Assembly: GCA_029204225.1 (NCBI GenBank)
Contig: CM055109.1
Span: forward strand, 38,764,632-38,828,631
Length of the DNA stretch: 64,000 nucleotides
Source of the DNA: Diphasiastrum complanatum
Lineage: Eukaryota; Streptophyta; Lycopodiopsida; Lycopodiales; Lycopodiaceae
Direction: 5' to 3'
The notes under the pieces were generated by a model that saw nothing but the letters and a program-made list of their open reading frames with translations, made no database searches and was not told the origin of the DNA. Below are positions 1 through 9,848 of the stretch, one piece after another (the first letter of the stretch is position 1; each line of letters begins with the position of its first letter). Made by a program: the position numbers and the translations under genes.

Positions 1-1065
1 TAAAAAATTGCTTGTTTTTCATGATTTTTGGCTAAAAATTGATAGTAAGAGCTAAAATCCAGCAAGATCAGATCATTAGGATGACTATAATCCTGTAAAT
101 TGAGTTACATGTGGGTGAAAAAGAGTTGCATGTCATGAATTTCCACTTTATGGTGAAGAAAAAACCGGAAAATAGTCAAAGATCATAATTTTTGCTAGTT
201 TTTTCATAAGGTAGGATAGTAGGATGCTGTAAAACGCCTTGTAGAGCTTGCCAAAAATTGAATCAAAGTCTTTTGAAGCTGTCCCTGAAGTTAAAGCCAA
301 GAATTCGGTGAATTGAGCTTGTAGAAGGCCGAAAAAAAGCCTTTTTTGGTGATTTTTGGGGGATGGATTGCTCTCAATCCACAAGGGGATCATGCTGGGA
401 AATTTTATAGCCTGTTTAGTACTCCTCTTGACCTGTCAAGCAAGCTATCAGACCTGCAAATTGATGGTCGGGGGCTTATGCTTCGTCTCCATCAAATTTG
501 AAGTAAAAAGCCCTTCTACAAATCAAGAAATCTTCGTTCTCAGTCCATACTAGTTCTTAGGACCTGTATGAATGCTTCACGGAAGTCTAATAGACCATTT
601 AAGACTGTTGGTAACATCACTTTTGGGCTAGGGGAGGTGTTTGCACGTTTTTGCATGCATAGACCTTCAAAAAATGCACCCTACTACAGATTATCAGACG
701 CTCTCTTCTCGCACGTGTGAAGCTGAGGTGGCAGGTTGATGTGGCAATCATCTCGGTCACTTGGTCTCCCTTTGTACTGTGCTTTACAGCGCCTAATTTG
801 GTGCACTGTAGCAATTTTGGCAGTTTTGTGAGCCAAATTGTCAAAATCCGTAACATAAAATTTAAAAAAGAAATTTAAATTCCAAAAATTCAAAATTTTT
901 AGTTTTTTCCGATATTTTGAATTGTCTATGAAATCAACTAAAGTTAGTGAACTAACCATACTAGAGTCAATTTTAGTCAAAATTGGATACTGTACTTCAC
1001 TTATAGTTAAGAATAGACGTATTCATTAACTAAAGTTAGTTATTTCCTGAAATAGATAATTCAAG
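1..1065. other. Non-coding upstream region/leader of gypsy remnant
   Basis: AT-rich DNA with no convincing gene. Small open frames on both strands have no recognisable motif. The last few hundred bases repeat the words AACTAAAGTTAGT and TTTTAGTCAAAATT and run directly into the gag start at 1066, so this is probably the retrotransposon leader plus older sequence. I could not find a left LTR edge or a primer binding site. Confidence 0.4.
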
Positions 1066-1935
1066 ATGGTCGATGAAGCTGCAAATCAGGCTGTGCCAAA
1101 TCCGGCTGCACCTTCATACATACAGATTTGCCAGCAGTTGAGTACAGCACTCAATGACATGAACCATCTGAATAATATGAGAGACCAGCAGATGGAAGTA
1201 CTTTGAACCAGATTAACTTATTGTCTTCTCCGAACCTCGGGTTTCAACCTGAAACCTATTCGGGGGAGAAGAATGGAAGAAATCGGAAGTTGGGGAGGAC
1301 TGGCTCGTTAAGTGGAGCAATTACTTCAGTTCCTGATGAGAAGAAAATTGAAAGTGTCGTGCTATTCTTACGTGGCAAAGCGTCGTCGTGGTGGTGGGAT
1401 TCGCCGGTGAAACCCATGATCTAGGATGCTTTTGCAGAAGTCTTTAAAAAAGCTTTTGTAATAGTTGATGATGTCGATTACTACCAGTAACCAGAAATTT
1501 GTGAATTGCAAGATGGGTAGTAAGAGCCTGGACTCTTATATCCAGGAATTTATGGACCTCTGGAATAGAGTTCCATCATTCGATCCTGAATTGGCTTTAT
1601 GGCAGTTTGTCCTAGGCGACTATCAGAACGAATGTAGGAGGAATGTGCTTCAAAGCCTTGAGGATGCTTTTCGGATAGCAAAAGCATAACGACTCCACGG
1701 TGGTGACGTTCCAAGAAGCAACTTCAACAGATTCCAACCACTTTGAAATCCAAGAAGGGAAAGAAGCGCGGTCCAGACCGAGCAACCAAATATTTTGACG
1801 AATTGGATCAAATGGCGTCGAAATCCCAGAAACCGAAGAAGAAAAAGTTGAAGGGGGATGATGACTAAGAAAGAAAATCTGTCTCATTTGTAATAAGCTT
1901 GGACATATGATGAAATTTTGTCCAAAGAGAATGAA
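1066..1935 (+). pseudogene. gag: Ty3/gypsy chromovirus gag remnant
   Basis: Gag builds the cytoplasmic particle of LTR retrotransposons. The start at 1066 opens a short frame (MVDEAANQAV...) that stops near 1204. Homologous coding continues in other frames: 1203-1424 has the gag-like segment FQPETYSGEKN followed by FLRGKASSWWWDS, and 1465-1689 has SLDSYIQEFMDLWNRVPSF. The zinc knuckle CLICNKLGHMMKFC (CX2CX4HX4C) lies at about 1880-1922. Several stops and frameshifts make it non-functional. It lies directly upstream of a matching protease fragment, so it is one element in sense orientation. The Retrotrans_gag identity is clear from the tryptophan-rich core and knuckle. Chromovirus assignment rests on the chromodomain tail at 2568. 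Confidence 0.8.
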
Positions 1936-2511
1936 ACCTGCGGCACAAATGATAGAAATCCCTAGAGGTAAAGGTAAAACGTTGGAAATTAACTTGTTTG
2001 ATTTTGAGTGTGAATATTCTTTCAGTACTGCTTCTTTCTTGCCTAATGAACTGTTTCATTTAATTGGCACAATTAAGGATCAAGAAGTGAGTATTTTATT
2101 AGACAGTGGTTCTACTCATAATTTCATTAATTCTCGTCTTGTGCAGAAACTCAGCTTGGAAACTAAAGCCAGCAATCATAACATAGTTTACCTAGCTTCA
2201 GGAGCAGAGTTGGAGACTTGGAACGCGAAAGTGCCGAATCTCCCAGTTTTGATACAAAGACATAGAGAATTAGTTAGTTTTAATGTTTTAGACCTGGCCC
2301 GCACTGATTTAATTTTTGGATATGAATGATTATTGATTTTGAAAAATATTTCCTCACTTTCAAGGAGGGTGATAAGGTAATTACTTTATTTGGCAATAAT
2401 TTTGTACATCCATCGGATGGAATTTCTACAGTTAATATAATGGAAGCATTTGATCATTCACAGTATGAAAGTTTTTTCAATATTTGCTATTCCAATTTTG
2501 GATGTTTTTGA
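1907..2511 (+). pseudogene. pro: Ty3/gypsy aspartic protease remnant
   Basis: Retropepsin-like protease that would cleave Gag-Pol. The frame 1907-2329 contains the active-site motif ILLDSGSTHNFINSRLVQKL, the usual gypsy form of the catalytic Asp-Ser/Thr-Gly triad. It continues with FNVLDLARTDLIFGYE, resembling the C-terminal flap/dimer region that normally ends in a 'LG..W' segment. A stop at about 2329 is followed by MIIDFEKYFLTFKEGDKV, matching the protease-RT linker of chromoviruses. RT, RNase H and most of integrase are missing: the next recognisable piece is the chromodomain end at 2568. The element has therefore lost about 3 kb of pol by internal deletion. Confidence 0.8.
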
Positions 2512-2567
2512 TGTGTATCTAAAAATTCCATCATAACTAAAAATTCTTGTGTATACCGAGATGTCGG

Positions 2568-2636
2568 ACTGAGGATGATGATTCGTGGGAAAGAGTTGAT
2601 AGCATAAAGAAGAACTTCCCTGAGTTCCGTTTCTGA
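2568..2636 (+). pseudogene. C-terminal tail of chromovirus integrase/chromodomain
   Basis: The frame reads TEDDDSWERVDSIKKNFPEF then RF and a stop, the typical end of the chromodomain at the integrase C-terminus of plant chromoviruses. The same tail, in different frames, occurs at 8.37-8.45 kb, also just before a polypurine tract and LTR. The purine run at 2652-2664 (AAGGGGGGAAGAA) is the polypurine tract that primes plus-strand DNA synthesis. Confidence 0.75.
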
Positions 2637-2664
2637 GGACAGGAGCAGTTCAAGGGGGGAAGAA

Positions 2665-2996
2665 TGTTATGCCCACGTCCTGAATATAGGATTCAGTATG
2701 ATCCTAGACTTGGATACACGGTACTCCAGTGCTCGAGATTATTGGTTACGCCACGTCATACTTGACGATGCTCAACTCGCCCTCATCATTCATTTGGTGA
2801 TTCATTGCCAAGTTCTCTCACTCTACTCTTGCTTCCTATTCCGTGGCTCGGGGGTGAAGCTTCTGGAGATTGATCGGTTGCTTCTACTTGGTTGGGTGGT
2901 TTCTCCACAGTGTGTTCTCTTGTGTTTTGTCTTGTAAGCAGGATCTTGAGGAGCTTTCCCTTACACTTAGATATAGCACAAGAAGTTTCCTGATAA
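2665..2996 (+). repeat. 3' LTR (5' part) of chromovirus family 'TGTTATG'
   Basis: It begins TGTTATGCCCACGTCC directly after the polypurine tract. It shares order and words with the LTR starts at 8479 (+) and 21510 (-): a 'GATTCA.TATGATCCTAGAC' segment, 'TACTCCAGTG', then 'TTATTGGTTACGCC'. The similarity fades after about 150 bp and the right edge is not defined. A hAT element inserted just after 2996 may interrupt it. Confidence 0.65.
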
Positions 2997-3541
2997 GGCT
3001 ACATCGTAGTTGCAGTGAATCGCGATTCGTTGCACGAATTTGGTGAAAACAAAAAACAGAAAGCTTTGCTGACACTTGGGCATTCATTGACCTTATGACC
3101 TTGGTTCCTAAAAGTTCATGCAAGCTTGAGGCAAATGTTCAAACCATGGACTCCGCAAGCCATCATGGGAGCCAAGGGTAGGAGATTCAAGGTTCTCGTG
3201 CTCTCATCTTCATTTGGGATGAGACACGATCCATTGTCATTGTGTTGTAGCCAATATACAACATCCTACGCCTTATAGATAGAGAGGGTTGCACATTAAG
3301 GCCTTCTAAAGGAGTTCATGGACAGGCTGGGCAAGCAGCTTCGCATTTGCACTACCATCAGCTTTGAGAGGTATGTATTATGTAATTACTAATATGTAAG
3401 TTGAAAAAAAAAGGTGTTAAATTTCCTTCATCTTCTTCGCCTTCTTCTCCAAACATGAACATAAAAGATCATAGGCTCTATACAAAATAAATTGGAGTTT
3501 CCATCAAGTCTATAGAATGTTGATCCCAACTGGGTCATAAC

Positions 3542-4367
3542 CATAGTTGCAGCGAATCTCGATTCGCTGGGTCTGCGATTCGCGGGTCGCGATTCTGCGA
3601 ATCGCGATTCGCGACCCAGAATCGCAAAAAAAAAAAAAAAAAAATTGTTTTTTTGGAAAAATAGCTTATCGCTGAAATTTTTTTAGGGGATCAATGGTCA
3701 AACCAGCGTTTTGCCTCTCAAAAGTGCAGTGGATGAGGCACAAACAGATCTTATTTTCAGTAGCTATCCAGTTGTCATTTGCTCAGGTTTTCAGTAAATG
3801 TTAATGCTACAGTTTGGACTATCAACTGTATGGATGATGATCACTTTTGCAATTGGTTCACTGGAGATGTGAGTGCAATGTTCATACAGTTGGGGGCATA
3901 AATATTGGGCCCTTCTCGGCACGCATTTGGACCCCATTTTTATCTACAGGGGGGAATGGGGGCGGTGGCATTTTTATCTACAATGTCTATATAGCAAGAA
4001 GCTCTAGGGGGTTCGGGGGACAGTAGCCCCCCGGGAAACGGGGGGTTCAGGGGGCGGTAGCCCCCTGGTGGGGGGTTTGGGGGGCAACGCCCCCCAACGG
4101 CGGGGTCCGGGGGCTGCCGGTAGACCCCGGCCCCGACGGTAAGGCCTCTTCATGATTTGGCCTTCCAACTCCCCGAGTGAAAACACACTTTTTGGTGTTT
4201 CACACCCGAAACAGTCGGCAAACTACACAATCATAATCCCCTTGATCAGAGCTTTCATCTGATACCCATATTGCCTAAAAAAATTTCAAAAAAAAAAAAA
4301 AAAAATCGATTCTACACGATTCTGGAAAAATCCCGAATCGCGATTCGGGAATCGCGCTGCAACTATG
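3542..4367. mobile_element. Inner nested non-autonomous hAT element
   Basis: Perfect 13-bp terminal inverted repeats CATAGTTGCAGCG / CGCTGCAACTATG are bounded by a perfect 8-bp target duplication GTCATAAC at 3534-3541 and 4368-4375. Subterminal palindromes are present at both ends: a long one at about 3574-3626 built from GCGATTCGCG/CGCGAATCGC words, and a perfect 20-bp palindrome at 4331-4350. Length is 826 bp with no transposase. It belongs to the same family as its host (ends, subterminal motif and a GATACCCATA stretch shared), so it is a self-insertion. The core at 4006-4140 is extremely GC-rich compared with the surroundings. Confidence 0.92.
4006..4140. repeat. GC-rich tandem hairpin units in the hAT core
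   Basis: Four imperfect units of about 31-32 bp, each of the form GGGG(G)TTC/TTT/TCC-GGGGG followed by a short spacer and CCCCC, begin near 4006, 4037, 4069 and 4101. Each can fold into a GC hairpin, and the G runs could also form a quadruplex. The antisense frame across it encodes a spurious Pro/Arg-rich peptide, which I do not treat as a gene. Confidence 0.8.
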
Positions 4368-4780
4368 GTCATAACTTTGGCCATCCATTTCGTGCAAATA
4401 GCATCTCACCTAATTGCTTGGAATTGGACCTGAAACTACTGGAATAGTAAATCCTCTTCTTTTTTTTCTCTTTCAACTGATACCCATACTACATAAGTAT
4501 GGCCCAAAAAAATGAATTCGACCTCCCAACTGCTCGCAATTTGACCCCAAATCCTAAACTCCAATTGCCCCAAGCCCTAAACCCTAAACCACTGGAATCG
4601 TAATCATCTTTTTTTTCTCTTTCTACTAATATCCATATTGGATGTAATTTAAAAATAAATTAATTAAAAAGAAAACATTTTGCTAGAAAACCAACAAATC
4701 ACTGGTTTTCTGGGCCAGCTATTCGCGAATCACGAATCGGGTCGGGATTCGCAAATCATGGCTGCAACTATGGGCTACAT

Positions 4781-5507
4781 ATATATGCTCATCATAAGTC
4801 CAGGACTAGCACATTTTTCATTATCATAGAAAATTGTGGAGAAACACATAGCTGAACAAATACCATCATTTTGAAAACAATCACTTGCTTACAACTTCAG
4901 CAAAAAAAGGTGAAAGCCATTGGCTCAACAAAGTGGCCAGTTCAACTTATTACCTTCTCAAGTACTTGTGGCCAGGATTTCTGGAAATTTAGTCTTGTGA
5001 TGAGGGTTTGCTTTTCCAATTTTATCATGATTTAGCAATGCCTTGTCCCTTCAGTAGTTAGTTTGGCACAATTTCACTTGTCCTATTCTAAGTGTTGTGC
5101 TTCTTCCTGAAATTTCTAGCTTAATCCAGTTCATTTTTTCTCTGGGTCCTAATGTACCTCTTTTACTGTTTTCATCTTTCCATTAAAAGGGGTAGCTAAT
5201 TCAAATTCAAGTAAAGCTTAGCTGTTATTTTTGAACATTCATACTCAGAATATCCTGATCACTATGTATGTCACCTTGCAGTATGACTAGCATCCCTAAA
5301 GCCAGCAGCAGCTAATACCATGCAATTTCAAAAGATACATCTAAAACATAAAGGTGTAATCAGCAAGAAAAAAGAGAACCTGATTTAGAAAACCTTGAAC
5401 ATAAACGATAATTAGAACTTCAAACTGGTGGTTGCTTAAAGACAGGATTTTTAATAGTCCCATGACTATATTACAGTTTTGTTAGCTGTAAGTGACTATT
5501 ATGTGCA
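4781..5507. other. No gene seen
   Basis: AT-rich intergenic DNA between the hAT pair and an exon-like stretch. No LTR edge, domain motif or tandem repeat was seen. Confidence 0.4.
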
Positions 5508-5935
5508 TCATTGTACTTCTGCCTTCGTGCAGATGGAACTATCACTGAGCAAATACACATAGGAAATCAAGCAGGAAGGCAAAGAAAGAAAACAAGGTAA
5601 GATCCATACTCTCTCTTCGTCGTGCCTCAGATTTTGCAAAGAATTCTGCCCACTCATCCGTAAGGACATATTGTGGATCATCTTCTTCACCATCCTGCTC
5701 ACCTTCATCATATCTTCCATTTACACCAGACCCAAAAATCAGCATCCCAGTTTAGCTGACCAAAAGAAGGAAATTACAAGAGCTTGATAATTTATTCTTG
5801 TTTCTGCTATGTATATAAAAAATATTTTTTATCAGCCTGCATCGGTGGAAAAGCTTATCAAATAGAGGCATGAGAGCCTGGAAGACATGTTCAAAGACTT
5901 CAAGTGCTATCTTCAAGGTCAATAATGAGAACATT
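5508..5935 (-). pseudogene. Two exon-like fragments of an unrecognised host gene
   Basis: On the minus strand, about 5930-5830 encodes LKIALEVFEHVFQALMPLF followed by DKLFHRCRLIK, which looks like a conserved helical segment. About 5735-5595 encodes GVNGRYDEGEQDGEEDDPQY followed by VLTDEWAEFFAKSEARRRE. The second stretch ends at a plausible splice donor (AGAGA|GTATGG). Composition is protein-like (amphipathic helix, acidic linker, basic tail) and unlike the retroelement frames nearby. An in-frame stop (TAA) lies just upstream of the second stretch, and no further exons were found on either side, so this may be a captured or decayed fragment. I do not recognise the family. Confidence 0.4.
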
Positions 5936-5940
5936 AATGC

Positions 5941-6355
5941 ATGATATCATATAAGATCAAATTAACTCATCCAAGGGTAGGCTCAGTTAATTTGCTTGGC
6001 ATCCAAAGCTTCTTTTGGTGTAGGTTCAAGCCCCCCTTGGAAACCAAGATGACTAAGATCACATTAAAGGATGGCATATGTTTAAAGCTTCTCCTTGGGA
6101 TTTTAATTACAGGGATCCTTTGTCATTATTATCAAATTCGGTAACTTCTATCCAGATTGATAGATTAAGCAGTTATTTGTAAGGCCCATAGAGCAAAGTA
6201 GTAGGGCACACGTCAGCCCTGAAGCTCATTTTGTTGATTTCCAAGAAGATTCTCTTTAAGGGACCTCAAAACACTGTAAGTAGGATATGTAGGTCTTACT
6301 ACAATAATTCAGCATTCAATGGGTTCTTTCACACATCAAGAATCATACACATTCA
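5941..6355. other. No gene seen
   Basis: Small open frames only. Nothing recognisable before the microsatellite at 6356. Confidence 0.35.
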
Positions 6356-6396
<41 letters not shown>

Positions 6397-6407
6397 CACG
6401 CACACAC
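6356..6407. repeat. Compound microsatellite (TG)n(AG)n
   Basis: About 11 TG dinucleotides run into about 10 GA dinucleotides and then a short CA tract. It is likely length-variable between individuals. Confidence 0.95.
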
Positions 6408-6501
6408 TCATTCTCCTTATTCCAATCTTCACAAAAAGGATATCCCTTATTTGATAAACAAGACAGAGAAATGTAAAAAGCCTAAACTAGTCACTACAAA
6501 T

Positions 6502-6830
6502 TCATCCAGTGATGACATGTTTATTTTCTTTAATGCCCATCAACCTCCTAAAACTTCCAAATTTCTCCTTGCCAAGTCCTTTTGTGAATATAGCTGCTCG
6601 CTCATTTGGAAAGCAACAAATGAGTTCCATTTCCCTTGCTTGTACCTTCTCCTGAATAAAAGAATACTGAACCTCAATATGCCTAGTTCGAAACTTCGAA
6701 CATATATACAAGATTCTTCGTGATTTGAACATAATACTTGTTGCACTTTGACTCATATTCATTTAGGACTTTCCTAATTGATATACAGCACAAATGGTTG
6801 CTTCATATTCCACTTCAAATGAAAGAGTAA
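6502..6830 (-). pseudogene. Ty1/copia RNase H C-terminal remnant
   Basis: The minus-strand frame contains SKFRTRHIEVQYSFIQEKVQ, then ICCFPNERAAIFTKGLGKEK and FRRLMGIKENKHVITG. These match the copia RNase H end (RTKHIEVRYHFIREKV...ADIFTKGL...F..LR..LGI). Upstream, at about 6770-6815, is FEVEYEATICAVYQ, the degenerate form of the STEAEYMA motif. The intervening domain is missing, and the EVEYEAT segment is repeated at 7555-7612, so two fragments of one family lie side by side. Non-functional. Confidence 0.75.
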
Positions 6831-6918
6831 CTGTGGGATGAATAACAATAACCTAGCAGTTTCATTATTCATATATGGATTTCACCTAATGGCTGATAGG
6901 CATGGGAACAACCAGTCC

Positions 6919-7511
6919 CATAGATGCAGCCCATGTTCCGCAACGTGATCCGGGATTTTCCATTAAGGTTTCCCAGAACACACAAAAAAAAAAAATCGGG
7001 TGCCAATATGGGTATCAGATGAGGTGTTTCAAGAGCAATTCACTTACCTAGTTTGCCGAGAGTTCCCAAGAGAAGTGCGGTCCAGTTTTGGGCCATTGAG
7101 TGATTCTTTATCGAACATCTATATTTCTGTATTATGTGAAATGAAATCACGTGGAACCAAATTGAATGCCAACAAACCGACAACAATTATCAAGCATAAC
7201 CACCCATCTCAAAGCTTGTGACAAAACTGTGAATCAACTCAATGTGCAAAAAAAAGTACGAGTGCATTATACAGTGCCAACAATATCTCTATCTATAATT
7301 AACCGGATCAATATGGCTCTAGCCTCTATGCAATGTGACTTTTGCCTCTTTCCATATTATCAATACGTTGTTCTTCTGATGCATTCATTGATGATTTCCG
7401 AATTCATTTAACACTAACTAAACTATATTAAAAAAAAATTAGCCATTAATCTTTTTCCAACAAATTTTTTTTTGCAATCTGGGTCACGGATCATGATCTG
7501 CTGCAACACTG
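6919..7511. mobile_element. Third, diverged hAT element of the same family
   Basis: The ends CATAGATGCAGC (6919) and GCTGCAACACTG (ending 7511) form imperfect inverted repeats similar to those at 3542. The flanks are an 8-bp target duplication with one mismatch, ACCAGTCC (6911-6918) and ACCAATCC (7512-7519). Internally, about 7000-7060 (CAATATGGGTATCAGATGA ... TAGTTTGCCGA) matches, in reverse orientation, the interior of the element at 3542. It is 593 bp, lacks the GC-rich core and any transposase, and is inserted in copia RNase H debris. Confidence 0.75.
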
Positions 7512-7549
7512 ACCAATCCACCATAGCCACAATAACCATGGTGACTATT

Positions 7550-7740
7550 CATAGGAGTTTTCTAATCCATATACAACACAAGTGGTTGCTTCATATTCCA
7601 CTTCAGTAGATCAAAGAGCACCTATGGACTACTTTTTGCTTGCCCAAGAAGTTGCACCTAATCCAAAAGAGCAAAGATAACTTGAGAATGATCTTCTATT
7701 CTCTACATAACTTGCCCAATCTAAATCACAATAAGGAGGC
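7550..7740 (-). pseudogene. Ty1/copia RNase H N-terminal remnant
   Basis: The minus strand encodes YCDLDWASYVENRR, then SFGLGATSWASKK and EVEYEATTCVVY. These match the copia RNase H core (Y.DADWAGD..DRRSTSGY...G..SWKSKKQ...STEAEY). It contains in-frame stops and small frameshifts. It is separated from a second C-terminal fragment by the hAT element at 6919. Confidence 0.75.
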
Positions 7741-8147
7741 TTGAGTAGTTGAGATGACCATATCTCTATATAAGTTTGCTCATCTCTTTGTAACACTAAC
7801 ACTTGATAATCTGTTATGGTTTGTAACTTGTAGAATTTACCACACTTTAACTTCCTTTTGCTACCACTGTGAAGTTGTTCTTGATGACTTTCACCAAAAA
7901 CTTGTCTATGTAGATTTCAACCTCCATACTATGATTGGTGTTGTACCCTAGTGATAACATATTTCTTGCAGCTTTTAAAATAGAGTGCATTAAGAATCAG
8001 CCCTTTTTCTCCTTCATCAAGATGAATCGTAATATAATTATATCCCTCAACATTTTGAGTGATATAATGGCCTAAAACCACTTTGCATTGTTGTCCCCTT
8101 TTCCCTAACCTATTCAATAAGGGAGAATCAGATATTGTGGACCGTTT
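7741..8147. other. No gene seen
   Basis: Short open frames on both strands without motifs. It ends where gypsy integrase homology begins. Confidence 0.35.
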
Positions 8148-8453
8148 CGGATTATAAGAAAGATTGGTTCTTTAGCTTACGAACTTAATCTTCTAGACAA
8201 GACTACCGCTCACCCAGTGTTTCATGTAAGCCGGTTGAAATTATGTTTACATGAAGGTGACATAGTTGGTTCAAAGGAGGATCTTACCCATTTGGAGGAC
8301 TTATTGCTTAGTGTACTCAGAACCAAAGATAAACGATAGAGAAATCGTTCTATCTTTGAGTGCTTGATTAGGTGGAGGGGTCGACTGAGGGTGATGAATC
8401 ATGGGAAAAGGTTGAAACCATAAAGAAGAACTTCCCTAGTTTTCGCTTCTGAA
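8148..8453 (+). pseudogene. Chromovirus integrase C-terminus and chromodomain remnant
   Basis: The frame from 8148 reads RIIRKIGSLAYELNL then AHPVFHVSRLKLCLHEGD, the classic C-terminal integrase block of plant gypsy elements (G.FRI..KIG..AY.L.LP....HPVFHVSQLK). After a stop, a shifted frame has RNRSIFECLIRWRGR, and the tail KNFPSF just before 8453 matches the chromodomain end seen at 2568. Chromodomains direct integration to marked chromatin. The rest of gag-pol is absent upstream. Confidence 0.8.
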
Positions 8454-8478
8454 CACAAGTGGTTCAAGGGGGGAAGAA

Positions 8479-8900
8479 TGTTATGTCCATGTCCAGTATG
8501 AGGGATTCGGAATAATTCCTGACATGGATAGCCGGTTTCTCCAGTGTATATGGTTATTAGGTATGCCTCGTCATTCTGGGCTTGGCCTGTAAAGTAATTA
8601 ATAATCATATGAGGGCCCAAACCTATTGGACATAGGAGCATGGTGTTTGACTGCAATAATGCAAGAATAGGACGTCAATTGCTTATTCAGGTTGCATGGG
8701 GATCCTAAGAGGAATATTCTCTCCTCATGGGAGAGAATATATTCTATGGAAACTCGCCCATCTCCCTATTGGAATTTCTGATTGTAGGAGCCAAGATCCC
8801 CTCCTCTCTATGTGATGTCATATGAGAGAATGCACTCAAACCTGCATAACATTCACTCTCACTAAGCCTCTTCCGTTTGCCATGAAAATGAGCTCTTCCC
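8479..8900 (+). repeat. 3' LTR of chromovirus family 'TGTTATG'
   Basis: It starts TGTTATGTCCATGTCC after the polypurine tract AAGGGGGGAAGAA (8466-8478). It shares the block 'GTAATTAATAATCATATGAG.GCCC' with the minus-strand copy at about 21.4 kb and the weak copy at about 27.6 kb. The right edge is undefined; the given end is approximate. 8900-9155 shows no clear feature. Confidence 0.65.
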
Positions 8901-9155
8901 TTTCTTCAGCTTGGCCCACAAAATTTGTAGGTTGTCTTTGAGACTAAAGTGGAAATCTATTATAATTTCCTCTCCCCCTTCCTCTCATGCTTTGTGCAAA
9001 CTATTTAATGCAACATTCAGCCTCTATGAAAGCTGATTTATCAAAGTAAAATAAGTCTGCTCTACACTTATTTTCATTAGAAATACGAATGGGAACTACA
9101 CTAAAAAAATTCCATTGCAAGCGGTGTTTTTTTGTTGATTAGTGGCTGGCGTATC

Positions 9156-9521
9156 TGTAACATTCCTTCTTCTAGCTCTTCCTCAGAGCTACATATATAC
9201 AATGAATCTCTATAGAGAGAAATAGTTGAACCACCATCCTAGAAGTGGAAAACCAACTCCCTAGAAGTGGAAATGAACCCCCACCTAACTAGATAAGGGT
9301 ACCTAAAGAGGTGCACTTTTATGTTCCTAGTGGACCCAACTTGAATTTAACCCGACTTAACTTAATATAAGTCCTAAGTAGCAAGTGGCCTTTACAAAAT
9401 TAGACACAATTGTAAGACCATGTCTACTCGATCATTGTATGAGCACTACTTACTAGCATCTTGTGCAAAATCATACATATGGAGAATATCAAGTCATGGG
9501 GTGAAGATCACATTTCTAACA
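9156..9521 (-). repeat. Copia LTR on the minus strand with polypurine tract
   Basis: Read on the minus strand, a polypurine tract (AAGGGGGAAG) at about 9522-9531 is followed by TGTTAGAAATGTGATC, the standard copia LTR start, at 9521. A plausible LTR end GGAATGTTACA lies at 9156, giving about 366 bp. A TATATATGTAG box lies at about 9190. It is the 3' LTR of the minus-strand copia remnant whose gag knuckle is at 12.9 kb. The left edge is inferred. Confidence 0.6.
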
Positions 9522-9848
9522 CTTCCCCCTTGATCATACAACCATGACTAGCAACACAAAGGTAACCAGTTGATACTACCTCTAAGGGCCATGCAAAATG
9601 GGTAAGTCCTCTCTGCACCTGCATGAATGAATACCACATGACTATGGACCGCTACAAATGATATATGACTTTCATGCATCTTCAAAGAACTGAACATCTT
9701 CTAGGCCGGTAAATGCAAATGGGAATTTTCCAAATCCCCTGTAGGGGTAGGAAAATGTACAACATACGTGAGCTTCATAAGATTCATAAGGGATCAGCTT
9801 CAAAATAGCAACATCCCTAAAGTTTCTTCTCTTCATTATCATTGTCCT
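9522..9848 (-). pseudogene. Minus-strand copia remnant, downstream part
   Basis: The first bases after the inserted LTR element (9848 downward on the minus strand) continue the Lys/Asp/Asn-rich gag tail interrupted at 12826 (KGKSK...ESNDKD | NDNEEKKL). Beyond that the frame degenerates and no protease, integrase or RT motif is visible before the polypurine tract at 9522. The pol genes have been deleted. Confidence 0.55.

Larger units (their letters stand above)
3005..4772. mobile_element. Outer non-autonomous hAT element (host of a nested copy)
   Basis: Terminal inverted repeats CGTAGTTGCAGTG (3005) and GGCTGCAACTATG (ending 4772; 10 of 13 match) are flanked by a perfect 8-bp target duplication GGCTACAT at 2997-3004 and 4773-4780. 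An 8-bp duplication and C(A/G)TAG-type ends are hAT hallmarks. Subtermini carry clustered GAATCGCGATTCG-type inverted motifs. Removing the nested element (3542-4367 plus one 8-bp duplication) leaves about 934 bp. No transposase motif was found. A short frame around 3265-3370 (REGCTLRPS, then a frameshift to DRLGKQLRICTTISFERY) looks coding-like and could be captured host sequence or decayed transposase, but I do not recognise it. Confidence 0.85.

Noticed and set aside
4004-4186. Pro/Arg-rich minus frame in the hAT core
   Set aside because: It is a by-product of the GC hairpin repeats.
9098-9155. CACTA transposon end (CACTAAAAAAATTCC...GCGGTG)
   Set aside because: No matching inverted end or 3-bp duplication was found, and one resemblance is not enough.
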